Origin: Paragorgia papillata | Lineage: Eukaryota > Cnidaria > Anthozoa > Scleralcyonacea > Coralliidae | DNA: 64,000 nt | NCBI GenBank assembly: GCA_035771165.1 | Contig: JAWNZC010000322.1 | Coordinates: 4,928,001 to 4,992,000 of the forward strand | Direction of reading: 5' to 3' | In this document: positions 23,090 to 33,709 of the stretch, piece after piece | Layout of the letters: the number at the start of each line of letters is the position of its first letter | Numbering within the stretch: the stretch's first letter is position 1 | Translations under genes and position numbers: made by a program | Notes under the pieces: model-generated | What the model saw: only the letters and a program-made list of their open reading frames with translations | Told to the model about the DNA's origin: nothing | Databases searched by the model: none

Positions 23090-23477
23090 CAACCTCGTAC
23101 CCAGGGCCATTTGTAGGGAACTGGGCCAAGATGGCGGGAACAAATGGCCCTGGTGGAGGCTAGGCTATCTCAGCCTCTGATTGGTCAAGAGCTTATGGCG
23201 TAAATCAGACGGTTTGATTTTGTATTTTTTTTTTTTTTAATTATTTTGACCTTGTCGGTTGTTCCTGCCCACGGCACGGGAAATTATATTTCAAACCATG
23301 CAATAATTAGCTGTAATTAGGTATAATTACTGTGTAAAGGACTGAGTTCTAGTTATCAAAATGCGCAATATACTGCGCATTTTGAGCTAGCCTCCACCAG
23401 GGCCATTTGTTCCCGCCATTTTGTTTTTGGCCGCCATCTTGGCCCAGCCCCTACAAATGGCCCTGGGGACGAGGTTG
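23090..23477. mobile_element. Mutator-like MITE, 10-bp flank GAGACAACCC
   Basis: The ends are CAACCTCGTACCCAGGG and the inverse with one change. GAGACAACCC is repeated at 23080-23089 and 23478-23487. Inside, inverted copies of GGGCCATTTGT and of the AAGATGGCGG/CCGCCAT blocks form secondary arms. It lies within the left end of the pogo/Tigger element. Confidence 0.88.
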
Positions 23478-24209
23478 GAGACAACCCATTCAATTCAACT
23501 TACATGACGTTCGGCATAACTACCATTTTATTTAATGATCGTGGGCTCATAAGCAAAGTTCTTTGCTCTACGAAACTACGAAAAAATCAAGATTTTGTAA
23601 TCCACTTTGGATGATAACTCGACAAATTTAGGTATGTTATTACTTAGCAATTTTACTTAACCGATTGTTGTGTCTAAATTATCGTATTTACCGAATGAAA
23701 CCTATATGTTTTATTGAGTTTATAACATGCCCTTTCAAGTCACACGTGGCATTTTTATCAATGTTTATATTTATTGCGAGTTTTTTCTTGTTCAAATGAA
23801 CTCATGAAGATGGGGCAAAGTGAGACACATCCAACTTTCCTAGCAAGCGAAATGTATTTGATGTTTAAGTAATAGTAAACTAAGTAAAGCTAGCCATTTG
23901 AAGTTTTCAAGAGTTGTCCTATTGCCAACACATTCTCAAATCTCAATGATATATTATCAATAATATATATATTATATATAATGATTATATTAACCAGCAC
24001 TATTTTTTATGTTGAAGTCTTTTAACCCCACCTGCTCTTGTTCAGAAAGTTTAAACTATTTAAATGCATGGTTGTGTCAATTTTATATAACATTCATCAT
24101 GCATTCAGATAATCTTGAAATTGTTATTGTGTGTATGCTGAGTTCAGCATGAAGCTTTGCAGTGCTTGTGAACTTATCATTAATCAAATCAACTTGCATT
24201 ATATTTAGA

Positions 24210-26030
24210 ATGGTTCGAAACTATGTTCGGAAAACCCAATGTGCAAACTGGAGTGAGGAACAAATGAAACTTGCCATTTCATCAGTCGACAAAAAAGAGA
24301 TGTCTATACGGAAAGCTGCCACTGCCTTTGGAGTACCCAAGGATTCATTGAACTGCCGAGTTAATGGTAGGATGAAAAACTTGTTAATTGACGAAAGGCA
24401 TAAGAATGTTTTAGGGTGTTACCGAGCTGTTCTTAAACCTGACCAAGAGAAAGAACTTGAAGATCATATTGTTAAGATGGACCAAGTTTTTTATGGTCTA
24501 TCAATTAATGATATCAGATCAATAGTGTTTGAATATTGCCAGAAAAATAACATTACCACTAAGTTTAATCAGGAAAATAAAATGGCTGGTCGTGACTTTG
24601 TTAATGGCTTTCTCAGGCGTCATCCAAGGTTATCCCTTCGAAAGCCAGAATCGGTTTCGTTGAATCGTGTTTTCGGTTTAAACAGAGCCTCTGTCGATAG
24701 ATACTTTGACAATCTAAAAACATTGTGTGACAAACATAACTTTAAAGAACATGAAATTTTTAATTGCGATGAAAGTGGCTTAACGTGTGTACACAAACCT
24801 GTGAAAGTCATTGCACCAAAAGGTAAACGTACAGTTTCGTCAGCGACCAGTGGTGAACGTGGTCAAACTACCATCATTGTCATTGCGTGCAGTGCATCTG
24901 GTGTGTATGTTCCACCAATGATGATTTTTAAGAGGAAGAGAAACAAGGAAGAGCTAGTTGACCATGCACCAGCAGGGACGATTTGCAGATGTTCAGAAGC
25001 GGCTGGATTGAGACACACCTCTTTGCTGATTATTTGAAACATTTTGCAACCCATGTGAAATGCTCGAAAGATGCACCAGTGTTACTAATTTTAGATGGCC
25101 ATAAAAGCCATACCAAAAGTCTCTCTACCATCGAATTTGCTTGGGAAAATGGTATAGAGATGGTCTCATTGCCACCACACACATCACATAAACTCCAGCC
25201 ATTGGACCGAAGTTTCTTTAAGCCATTGAAGTCTGCATTCAATGCTGCTTGCTCAAGCTGGTTGAGGAGGCACTCTGGCCACAGAATAACAATTGACAAG
25301 CTTGGTGAGTTGTTCAACACAGCATACATGAAGGCTGCCACAATTGAGAATGCTGTCTCTGGTTTTAGGTGCTCTGGTATTGTACCATTCACTCCAGACA
25401 TTTTGCCATCAGCAGATTATCTGGAAGATCCTCGCGAAGCACAGGTCGAACCAGTTCCCTCGGTCTCAGTTGAACCAGTTCCCTCGGTCTCAGTTGAACC
25501 AGTTCCCTCGGTCTCAGTTGAACCAGTTCCCTCGGTCTCAGTTCCCTCGGTCTCAGTTGAACCAGTTCCCTCGGTCTCAGTCAAATCAGCTCCCACCACC
25601 TTGGTCGAATCAATTCCTGCATCCTCTGTTCCCACAGTCCCAGTTCCCACAGTCCCTGTTGGATCCGTTCCCACTGTGTCGGTTGAGTCAGCGAAGAGAA
25701 GTGCCAGCGAGTTGGAACAACCAATGCCAGATGTTTCATTTGTGGACATCCTGAAAGTGCCAATATTAGTGTAAAAGAAAAAGACAAGGCAAGCAGAATT
25801 GTCACAGGTTTTAACAAGTTCACCCTACAAACGTTCACTTGAAGAAACTGCTAATAAGCGAACTGACACAAAATCGAAGATAAAGCCTCGCTCTGGAACA
25901 AGTCAACCAAAAAAGGCCAAGAAAGATTTGTTCAAGCGAAAAAAGATTGTGAACACCAATACTGAGGATGCAGAATGTCCAATCTGTGGAGAACTACAGG
26001 TATGGTCCAGATCAATGCAAGGCGAGGACC
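24210..26030 (+). pseudogene. pogo/Tigger transposase, broken, with PHD-like finger at C-terminus
   Basis: The start ATG at 24210 is chosen because the psq-type helix-turn-helix (NWSEEQMKLAISSV..SIRKAATAFGVP) begins right after it. A CENP-B-type HTH follows at residues about 75-145. The DDE domain shows FNCDESG, then after a frameshift LILDGHKSH and LQPLDRSFF, giving the DDD triad of pogo. The frameshift lies near 24995-25000, and an in-frame TAA is at 25772-25774. Past the catalytic core, five EPVPSVSV repeats (24-bp units, 25450-25585) are followed by a Lys-rich region and a zinc-finger start, ECPICGE. The finger is interrupted at 26030 by a hAT-like MITE and resumes at 26578. It cuts and pastes its own element in family members; this copy cannot. 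Confidence 0.9.
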
Positions 26031-26569
26031 ATAGGCGGCGGAAGATAGGTTTGGTTGGGGGGGCTGAACTTCGAGCGCCGAAGGCGCAAGAAATCTCTAG
26101 GGGGGTCCGGGGGCATGCCCCCCCGTAAAATTTTGAAATCTAGAGTCTCTGAAATGGCATTTCCTGCGTTTTGGGGGAACATTTTACAGAATCCTAAACG
26201 TTATAAAACCTTTACCGCCCACAACAATTTTTTCATTATTCTTCATTTTTTTCAGCCTTTCTTTATTCTTGGCATTTCGATATGGCTCATTCATAATACT
26301 TCTGGTCAGCAATCATCAAATGCTAATACGTGGAGAACTTCATGAAATGAGTTTTGAGCTATCACACGGTACGATTTTCACCAGGATTGTCACCCTGCAG
26401 TGATATGGAATTTTCAAAATGCTGTATATCAAAGATGTATAAATATTCAACGTATAATAACCGCTACCTTCGGCGCAAAGGCAGGGGGGCTCAGCCCCCC
26501 CTTTTTCCCACTTTTACAAAGTTGGGGGGGGCTTTAGCCCCCCTAGCCCCCCCGGTTCCGCCGCCTATG
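26030..26569. mobile_element. hAT-like MITE with perfect 8-bp TSD GCGAGGAC
   Basis: The ends CATAGGCGGCGGAA and TTCCGCCGCCTATG are exact inverted repeats. GCGAGGAC stands at 26022-26029 and at 26570-26577. The duplication lies inside the zinc-finger codons of the Tigger transposase, and the frame continues after it. The inside is rich in G and C runs and includes GGGGGCATGCCCCCC. No transposase is present. Confidence 0.95.
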
Positions 26570-26662
26570 GCGAGGACTGGCTGAAATGCCTCGAATGCAA
26601 ACTATGGTGTCACGAAGAATGTTGCACTGTAGTTGCAACCAGCGTGACCTTGTAACTTTGAC
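26570..26662 (+). pseudogene. End of the Tigger transposase zinc finger
   Basis: After the target duplication the frame reads WLKCLECKLWCHEECC and then stops at TAA (26654-26656). Together with CPICGE before the insertion this gives the Cys/His spacing of a PHD-like finger. Such C-terminal fingers are known in some pogo/Tigger proteins. Confidence 0.75.
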
Positions 26663-26983
26663 TTCAAAATAATCTTTAAATGTATTTTTATAGTTAGTTA
26701 TGTAGTTCTATTAAATTACTTTCTATTTAAATTTGACTGTTATTTAGTGTTTTCACACTGTCTCATTTTGCCCCACTGTGGTGGGGCAAAATGAGACAAA
26801 AATCACTTTCATGTTTTCCTTGATTTACGCCAAATAAATTATTTCCAACATTATTTTTTGTGTTGTATATCTTGCTTAGAGTCCACCTGAAATACCCCAG
26901 TCCAAAAGAACATTCCAAAAATTATCCCTCCCTTTCCAGGACATTAATTGTCCGTAAGTGTCTCGTTTTGCCCCATATTACCC

Positions 26984-27734
26984 TATTGGAATCTTCCGGA
27001 GCAAGAGTTGTGCCAATAATGAACGATCTTACAGAAGAAGAGATTGAGAAGTTGTTTCATTCCATCAATGGCGTTCTATTCCCTGGGGGAGGTGCAAATC
27101 TAATCACATCTGGCTAGCAAAGAAGTCATTTGATGAAGGTGACTATTTTCCATTGTGGGGAACATGTCTTGCATGGTTTTCAATATTTAGCAGTTTTAAC
27201 GAGTGGTGATATTAATATTCTTGCAGGAACAGACTCTGAAAATTTACCCTTACCGTTAAATTTTTCACAAGACTATCTTACCAGTAAAATGTTTGGCGAC
27301 ATTTCAAATAATCTAGCCAAATTCTTGTGCCCCATGCAACCACATTGAACATGCATCATGGATCAGTCTATACATTGAAGTTTAATAAACGTAACAACAA
27401 TATTAGCAAGTTTTTCCGCATTTTATCAACAAATTACAACAGAAATGGGATCGAATTTGTGTCAACTATGGAAGCAAAGAATTATCCATTTTATGCAACG
27501 CAATGGCATCCAGAGAAAAACACTTTTGAATGGTCTTTACGGGAAAATATTCCTCACGAAGCAATGTCGATCAAGGTCACTCAATACATGTCAAATTTCT
27601 TTGTGAATGAAGCTAGATACAGCAAACATAAATTTGAAACAATCGAACAAGAACAAGCTGCGTTGATTTATAATTACTCTCCAGTGTATACTGGCAATAT
27701 TTCTAACTTTGAACAGTGTTATATTTTTAAATAA
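26984..27734 (+). pseudogene. Gamma-glutamyl hydrolase pseudogene, 5'-truncated
   Basis: The sequence enters at the LESSGARVVPIMND block, which is residue 70 of the intact paralogue at 29.7-30.8 kb. It carries the FPGG motif, then loses frame several times. After the nucleophile block WGTCL there is a small insertion before GFQY, and further shifts lie near 27118 and 27330. The last part (QWHPEKN with the catalytic His, down to the stop at 27732) is well preserved. The first 69 codons are missing; the pogo/Tigger right end sits exactly there. It lacks the extra 11 C-terminal residues of the intact copies. Confidence 0.9.
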
Positions 27735-29741
27735 GCTGAAACTTAAGCAAATAATTGTATAGATGAAACTAATATTACGTCATTAAAAAAATAGCAATTA
27801 GAAGCAATTACCTGTAGGGAATAAATGATTTTTTGGTCATTTTTGGTCAAGCTTCTAATGACTACATGAAAGAGAGTTTTGTGGATCGAGAATGGCTGAA
27901 TAGAAAAAAGCTCTCGTAATTTTTCAACAGCGTGGTAATTCTGTTTATTCATATTAAACGAGATTGTATGGCAAGCCACGCTCTTTGTACCTAATTTGGA
28001 ACTGAACTTGAACAAACATTCAAATATATATTTTTATTCTGGCGTTTTTACTTCCGTGTTACAACCTTTATTTATGTACTTAATTCATGTTCAATATTTT
28101 CTTCACTCGACGAATTAAAGTTTTCGAAAACATCGCTACGAGAAAAAGCTAACCAAAACTTATCACACAATACGAAGAAATATAAAAGATATACATCCTT
28201 ACCTTTATAAAGTTTTGTGTTTATGATACCTGATGTGTACAGCATCTTAGTGATGAATTTGTTCAGTATTCTGACTATTTTCTACCTCGGTTTGTTTCAA
28301 CAAAAACTCCAGACGCCATTTTGGATCAACAGTTCACAGAAATACGCGACATTTGAGTCTGCAAGACATACGTGTCTTTGTCAACGTTTTACGTGATAGC
28401 GCATGAGTATTCGGAATATTTAACAATCATTCACCGAAGGCGAGGTGAATATGGCGGTGTATAATAACCGAGACGAAGTCGAGGTTATTATTCACCGATA
28501 TTCACTGAGCCTGAGGCGAATAATTGTTTTAGTATAAATACACATTTTCGTACTTTTAGGAACAACATTTTCTTTAAAATTGTTAATTTCCTCGTCTGTC
28601 GCATTGACAACTTGGCTGGCGGCCATTTTGAATAAACGCTGCAACTGATTATCGAGAATTAATCCGAAGTAGCTCGACCAATCAGCGCGCGTGATTTTCT
28701 ATAATCACCTTTGTGTTTATACTAATTCCTGATATACGTTCCGGTAAATTCCCGATATCCCGCTGCTCCTCGTCTGGCTTTCGGCCTCATTAGGATGGTC
28801 CAAAAGTAGTTCAAAACATATAACTCAGCGGCAAATATGTCTAAAATAATGCGTGCGTCGATCTTCAAACTATGGTAATTAAAACAAGCAGCCACGATTG
28901 AGCTTCGCATGTTCGACCTTTCTATGTAGCTGTTTCACGAGCGGTTTTAAATATGCAACTAGGTGCTTTATTCTTACTGACACAGTGTAATCCGTAGAGA
29001 ACCAGTAGCATTTATATATTTTCTGAACGACAACCGAAATTTTGTAAATATAGGATAAGATTTATCCAATAATGTTCTTCAATATTAACCTTACAAGGTT
29101 CCAGCTTCGCATTTTGAGGAACATGACAATTTATTCATTTATTTCAAAAAAACACGCGCCTCCCCTATTAAATCCTATACAAATTTTGTGAATTCGATCA
29201 GTCATAATTGGCCACCAGCGGGTGTTGCGCAATAGGATGTCGCGAATTTCTGGCAATGTCATACTTCAAAATGACAACTCTGAGGGGAGACTGAAACGAG
29301 TAAACTCAGTGCAGTTTCGATTAATTACCAGTCCTTTCTCCAAAACCAGTAGAGCAACAATTAATCAAATTATTCAAGTTTAACTGTTTAGCTCAATTCT
29401 TTCAAGGTATACAATTAGAAGCCTTTAACAAATAACTATTCTTAACGCAACCAGGTAAAAAATCCGACATAGTTTAACGCCACTCTGGCTTAAACGTTTT
29501 TGAACCTAACTTTAAAGGTTACGGTTCATGACCCAACGTGTGTTCATCACAGGTGATTGTTGTGAAGACAGGTCCCATATACTTATAGGTTGCATGAGAC
29601 ATTATGGCACCTGTCACAACGATCTGTCACCCATGAAGAAGACACTAGATCAAAACGTTGAGTCATGAACAGTAACCTTGTAACTGTTATACGTTTAAAA
29701 ACTTCAGTTATGCCAGAAAATGTTAAACTACGTCGCATAGA
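27735..29741. other. No gene; one palindromic repeat
   Basis: Two kilobases with no supported gene. An imperfect palindrome at about 28420-28536 pairs GGCGAGGTGAATAT with ATATTCACTGAGCC and ATAATAACC with GGTTATTATT around GAGACGAAGTC. A stretch at 29416-29733 appears inserted relative to the flank of the second GGH gene and contains GAAGAAGACACTAGATC followed by AAAACGTTGAG, a motif also typical of retroelement tails. Confidence 0.45.
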
Positions 29742-30758
29742 TCACTTGTTTTTAACTGCAAAACTAACTGAAGGCGGTTTAAAGAAATAACATTGTTCAA
29801 AGTTAGAAATATTGCCAGTATACACTGGAGAGTAATTATAAATCAACGCAGCTTGTTCTTGTTCGATTGTTTCAAATTTATGTTTGCTGTATCTAGCTTC
29901 GTTCACAAAGAAATTTGACATGTATTGAGTGACCTTGATCGACATTGCTTCGTGAGAAATATTATTTCCCCGTAAAGACCATTCAAAAGAATTATCTTCT
30001 GGATGCCATTGCGTTGCATAAAATGGATAATTCTTTGCTTCCATAGTTGACACAAATTCGATCCCATTTCTATCGTAATTTGTTGATAAGACGTTAAAAA
30101 ATTCCTTCATTTTCCCGCTTCCTTCAAACGACTTCACAGTAACTGACCAACCATGGACATTTAAAGTTGTGGATGCATCACAGAGAAATTTTACCAAATC
30201 ATTTGGAATGTCGCGAAATATTTTACTCTTTTCATAGTCTTGCGAAAATTTTAACGGTAATAATAAGTTTTCAGAGTCTGTACGAGAAAGAATATCATTT
30301 GTATCGCTTACTAAGACGGAAAAATATTGAAAACCAAGACATGTTCCCCACAATGGAAAATAGTCACCTTCATCAAATGACTTCTTTGCTAAGTTGTAAA
30401 TAATTCGACCAGTTTTGGCATACCCAGATGACCTAAGACTTGTGAAACCGCCGGGGAATAGAACGCCATTGATGGAATGAAACAACTTCTCAATCTCTTC
30501 TTCTGTAAAATCATTCATTATTGGCACAACTCTTGCTCCAGAAGATTCCAAATACTTTATGTAAGATGCAGCGATGAAAGCGTTGCCAAATTTCTTAAAG
30601 CTCTTGGAATCTCTAGGCTGCGGTGCTTGCGCCATAACTCCAATAATTGGTCTGTTTGTTTCAATTTCACGTTTTCTGACACTCGTAGGAATTGAATTAC
30701 AATTAACTATTGCTTGAAATGTAACTAGAACAACCAGGTATAAAAGTCCCTCGATCAT
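29742..30758 (-). CDS. GGH: Gamma-glutamyl hydrolase (folate hydrolase), single exon
   Basis: A 338-residue protein of the class I glutamine-amidotransferase-like C26 peptidase family. These enzymes remove poly-gamma-glutamate tails from folates, usually in lysosomes or after secretion. Residues 1-20 are a hydrophobic signal peptide. The core starts at NRPIIGVMAQ (35). FPGG is at 101-104, the nucleophile Cys140 lies in WGTCLGFQY, and QWHPED gives His252 and Glu254. The C-terminal 11 residues PPSVSFAVKNK are a low-complexity tail. The length is close to that of the animal enzyme. The reading frame is uninterrupted, although vertebrate GGH genes are split into many exons. A TATAAA-like box on the minus strand lies near 30938-30944. 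The paralogue 1.8 kb away is highly similar. Confidence 0.93.
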   Translation of the reverse strand: MIEGLLYLVVLVTFQAIVNCNSIPTSVRKREIETNRPIIGVMAQAPQPRDSKSFKKFGNAFIAASYIKYLESSGARVVPIMNDFTEEEIEKLFHSINGVLFPGGFTSLRSSGYAKTGRIIYNLAKKSFDEGDYFPLWGTCLGFQYFSVLVSDTNDILSRTDSENLLLPLKFSQDYEKSKIFRDIPNDLVKFLCDASTTLNVHGWSVTVKSFEGSGKMKEFFNVLSTNYDRNGIEFVSTMEAKNYPFYATQWHPEDNSFEWSLRGNNISHEAMSIKVTQYMSNFFVNEARYSKHKFETIEQEQAALIYNYSPVYTGNISNFEQCYFFKPPSVSFAVKNK

Positions 30759-31219
30759 CTTGCTTCGAGAACAAATGTTTTGGACTTTTGGTGTAAATCA
30801 ATCTCACTTCACTCCCAATATTTCACTCAGACATTATAGTTTAACGTCGAACTCCAAAGGCAAACATGATCTCTTTGGCTAGAAATGAGGCTCCGTCACG
30901 TGACAATTACGATGCATTACAACCGAAACTGGTAGCTCAGTTTATACCGTCGATTGCACCTACCGCAAATACTCAAATTAACCCTCTTCCCTAGAGCTCC
31001 TTTTTTGCTTAAAAATAAAATAAAAACAAGAAAACATCAAGTACGTATCATCAACTATGTCGAACCAGTTAGTGTTACTATTTACTGTAATAATGGTTAT
31101 GTTTTATTGAATGCTTTCACAAAACAACAATTTTTCTCTACAGTTTTGTGCTATAAGCTGCAATTGTCTACACGTGAAATGTTCTTTAGAACACAGCAAG
31201 TCATGTTTCATCGACTAGC
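30759..31219. other. GGH upstream region, no other gene
   Basis: The first 80 bp upstream of the GGH start (to about 30840) resemble the same stretch upstream of the second copy (CTTCACTCCCAATATTTCACT). A CACGTG element is at 30896-30901. Beyond this nothing is recognised. Confidence 0.45.
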
Positions 31220-31430
31220 ATTTGATTATATATATATAGATATATATATAGATATAGATATAGATATAGATATAGATATAGATATAGATATAGATATAGA
31301 TATAGATATAGATATACTGTAGATATAGATATAGATATAGATATAGATATAGATATAGAATAAGATATAGATATAGATATAGATATAGATATAGATATAG
31401 ATATAGATAAGATATATTTATTAACAAAGC
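31220..31430. repeat. GATATA hexanucleotide microsatellite
   Basis: About 200 bp of GATATA/AGATAT repeats, with a few interruptions such as GATATACTGTAGATAT and AGATATAGAATAAGATAT. Reading frames on both strands are by-products of the repeat. Confidence 0.95.
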
Positions 31431-31920
31431 GATATGAATTCGGTAAAAATCACAGTGGAGGAGTTCTACTCTCCAACTATTTCACACACAAACGATGTAA
31501 AGTGGACAGGCCAAACTTGAATAGTATGGGGTGGTGGGGTCCCGTGGGGAAACATGTTTTGTCAACGGGTGTTCACTGGTAGACGCAATCGACGGTACAT
31601 TGCTTTTGTGTAGTCAACAAACCGTTATTTTATTACGAACCAGTTCATAGTAAACCCAGCTAGCTAGCCTGGACACTCCAGCTTGGGTGAGATCTGCGTG
31701 CGTTCTATTTTATATAACAAATCATTTCGATGGAATAAACGAGTCAGTCCGACAAGGTGAGATCATATCTTGAGCTGAATATTTTCAAATAAACGCGTTT
31801 TCTCGCCTGAAAGGGATGGATTTTTTCCCGCTGATTTGGCCCTACATTTGTGTTAAACCTCGTATTTCGCAAGAGATAAGAAGTGCATTGACGAATACCA
31901 GCTAAACAGTCGTAATATAA
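31431..31920. other. No gene recognised
   Basis: No coding sequence or repeat supported in this stretch. Confidence 0.4.
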
Positions 31921-32007
31921 CAACCTCGTACCCAGGCTTTTCGCTCCCGCCCTCGCGAACTCGTCGAGTTCGCGAGGGCGGGAGCGAAAAGCCTGGGTAC
32001 GAGGTTG
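31921..32007. mobile_element. Perfect 87-bp palindrome with Mutator-like ends
   Basis: Arms of 43 bp are exact inverted copies around a single T. The ends are CAACCTCGTACCCAGG, as in the elements at 23.1 and 35.9 kb. The flanks GTAATATAA (31912-31920) and TTAATATAA (32008-32016) match at 8 of 9 bases. It is a minimal foldback of this family, with no room for a gene. Confidence 0.85.
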
Positions 32008-32517
32008 TTAATATAACCGTGTATAACTCTGCAGTCGATTCTATTGTTATATTGGACTGTCACTAAGAATTCTTATATTTTATTGTTCTGATCATGACAC
32101 AAAACCTTTCGGTCTTCAATCGAAATTGTGCATGGTAGATGCATCACCAAATTTTGTAAGTGGTAAATGGATGTTAGACGTAAATAAGTAAATTGCAGCT
32201 ATTCGACAAAACTGAAATCAGCAAACACAAAATGCATTATCTTAATTCCCCAACGTAAAGTATATATTCTTTGTCTTACACATCATATGACTAAGCTACG
32301 TTTGCACATTGTGATCAATCTGGTCAGTTTATGGTTTAGATGCATGTTAAAATTAGAAATGCTCAGCGGAGTGCTCATTCATGTCCTCGCTACTCTCCAC
32401 TGTTCTTCAAATATCCTGAGCCTTAAACCATACATCTGTTTTATTAACGCAGTGCAACATTACAAAAACACTTCTTTAAGTTTAACTGTTCATCTCAATT
32501 CATTTAAGTACAATAGA
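32008..32517. other. No gene recognised
   Basis: Intergenic. The last 60 bp resemble the region downstream of the other GGH copy (TTTAACTGTTCATCTCAATTC against TTTAACTGTTTAGCTCAATTC at 29380). Confidence 0.4.
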
Positions 32518-33522
32518 TCACTTGATCTTAACAGCAGAACTAACTGAAGACGTTTTAAAAATGTAACACTGTTCAAAGTTAGAAATATTGCCAGTATAAA
32601 CTGGAGAGTAATTATAAATCAACGCAGCTTGTTCTTGTTCGATTGTTTCAAATTTATGTTTGCTGTATCTAGCTTCGTTCACAAAGAAATTTGACATGTA
32701 TTGAGTGACCTTGATCGACATTGCTTCGTGAGGAATATTTTCCCGTAAAGACCATTCAAAAGAGTTTTTCTCTGGATGCCATTGCGTTGCATAAAATGGA
32801 TAATTCTTTGCTTCCATAGTTGACACAAATTCGATCCCATTTCTGTCGTAATTTGTTGATAAGACGTTAAAAAATTCCTTCATTTTCCCACTTCCTTCAA
32901 ACGACTTTACAGTAACTGACCAGTCATGGGCATTTAAAGTCGTGGGTGCATCACTGAGAAATTTTGCCAAATCAGTTGGAATGTCGCGAAATATTTTACT
33001 CTTTTCATAGTCTTGCGAAAATTTTAACGGTAGTAATAAGTTTTCAGAGTCTGTACGAGAAAGAATATCAGTTGTATCGCTTACTAAGACGGAAAAATAT
33101 TCAAAACCAAGACATGTTCCCCACAATGGAAAATAGTCATCTTCATCAAATGACTTCTTTGCTAAGTTGTAAATAATTCGACCAGTTTTGGCATAGCCAG
33201 ATGACGTCAGATTTACACCTCCCCCAGGGAATAGAACGCCATTGATAGAATGAAACAACTTCTCAATCTCTTCTTCTGTAAGATCGTTCATTATTGGCAC
33301 AACTCTTGCTCCAGAAGATTCCAAATATTTTATGTAAGATGCGGCGATGTAAGATCGGCCAAACTTCCTATAGCGTTTGGAATACGCAGCTTGCGCCATA
33401 ACTCCGATAATTGGTCTGTTTGTTTCAATTTCACGTTTTCTGACAATCGTAGGAATTGAATTACAGTTTATTATTGCTTGAAATGTAACTAGAACAACCA
33501 AATATAAAAATCTCACGGTCAT
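32518..33522 (-). CDS. GGH: Gamma-glutamyl hydrolase paralogue, single exon
   Basis: A 334-residue protein nearly identical to the GGH at 29.7-30.8 kb over most of its length. It has the signal peptide (1-20), NRPIIGVMAQ, FPGGG at about 98-102, nucleophile Cys137 in WGTCLGFEY, and QWHPEK with His249 and Glu251. Differences cluster in the loop after the first strand (AAYSKRYRKFGRS against APQPRDSKSFKKFGNA) and in the loop after the catalytic His. The reading frame is intact. Homology with the neighbour extends upstream of the ATG and downstream of the stop, so a DNA segment was duplicated. The mobile elements nearby separate the copies. The function as folate hydrolase follows from the family. 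Confidence 0.93.
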   Translation of the reverse strand: MTVRFLYLVVLVTFQAIINCNSIPTIVRKREIETNRPIIGVMAQAAYSKRYRKFGRSYIAASYIKYLESSGARVVPIMNDLTEEEIEKLFHSINGVLFPGGGVNLTSSGYAKTGRIIYNLAKKSFDEDDYFPLWGTCLGFEYFSVLVSDTTDILSRTDSENLLLPLKFSQDYEKSKIFRDIPTDLAKFLSDAPTTLNAHDWSVTVKSFEGSGKMKEFFNVLSTNYDRNGIEFVSTMEAKNYPFYATQWHPEKNSFEWSLRENIPHEAMSIKVTQYMSNFFVNEARYSKHKFETIEQEQAALIYNYSPVYTGNISNFEQCYIFKTSSVSSAVKIK

Positions 33523-33709
33523 CTTGCTTCGAGAACAAATGGTTTGGCGTGAATGTTCACTTCAATCCCAATATTTCACTGCGATCACTTCGACAAGTCT
33601 AAGCACGCAGTGTCAGGCTGGAACAGCTTTAAGTATCGTGTAGCATCGTGTTACGCACATAGTCTCCTGCTGAGATGTAATAAACTTATTCATACGGCAA
33701 GTTTTGATT

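Larger units (their letters stand above)
23054..26983 (+). mobile_element. pogo/Tigger DNA transposon, decayed, with two nested MITEs
   Basis: The left end contains GGGGCAAAATGAGACAG at 23054 and the right end its inverse, with TGTCTCGTTTTGCCCC at 26959-26974. Further copies of the motif lie at 23812 and at 26758-26803. The transposase lies in between. The right terminus ACCC is followed by TA and then directly by GGH-like coding sequence, consistent with the TA target of this superfamily. The left outer end has been replaced by other repeats. Nested MITEs sit at 23090-23477 and 26030-26569. Confidence 0.8.

Noticed and set aside
30167..30403. Small ORFs antisense to the GGH genes (also at 32964, 30477 and 33250)
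   Set aside because: They are the same shadow in both paralogues, with no domain and no independent support.
31215..31427. Tyr/Leu/Ile-Asp repeat proteins on both strands
   Set aside because: They are translations of the GATATA microsatellite.
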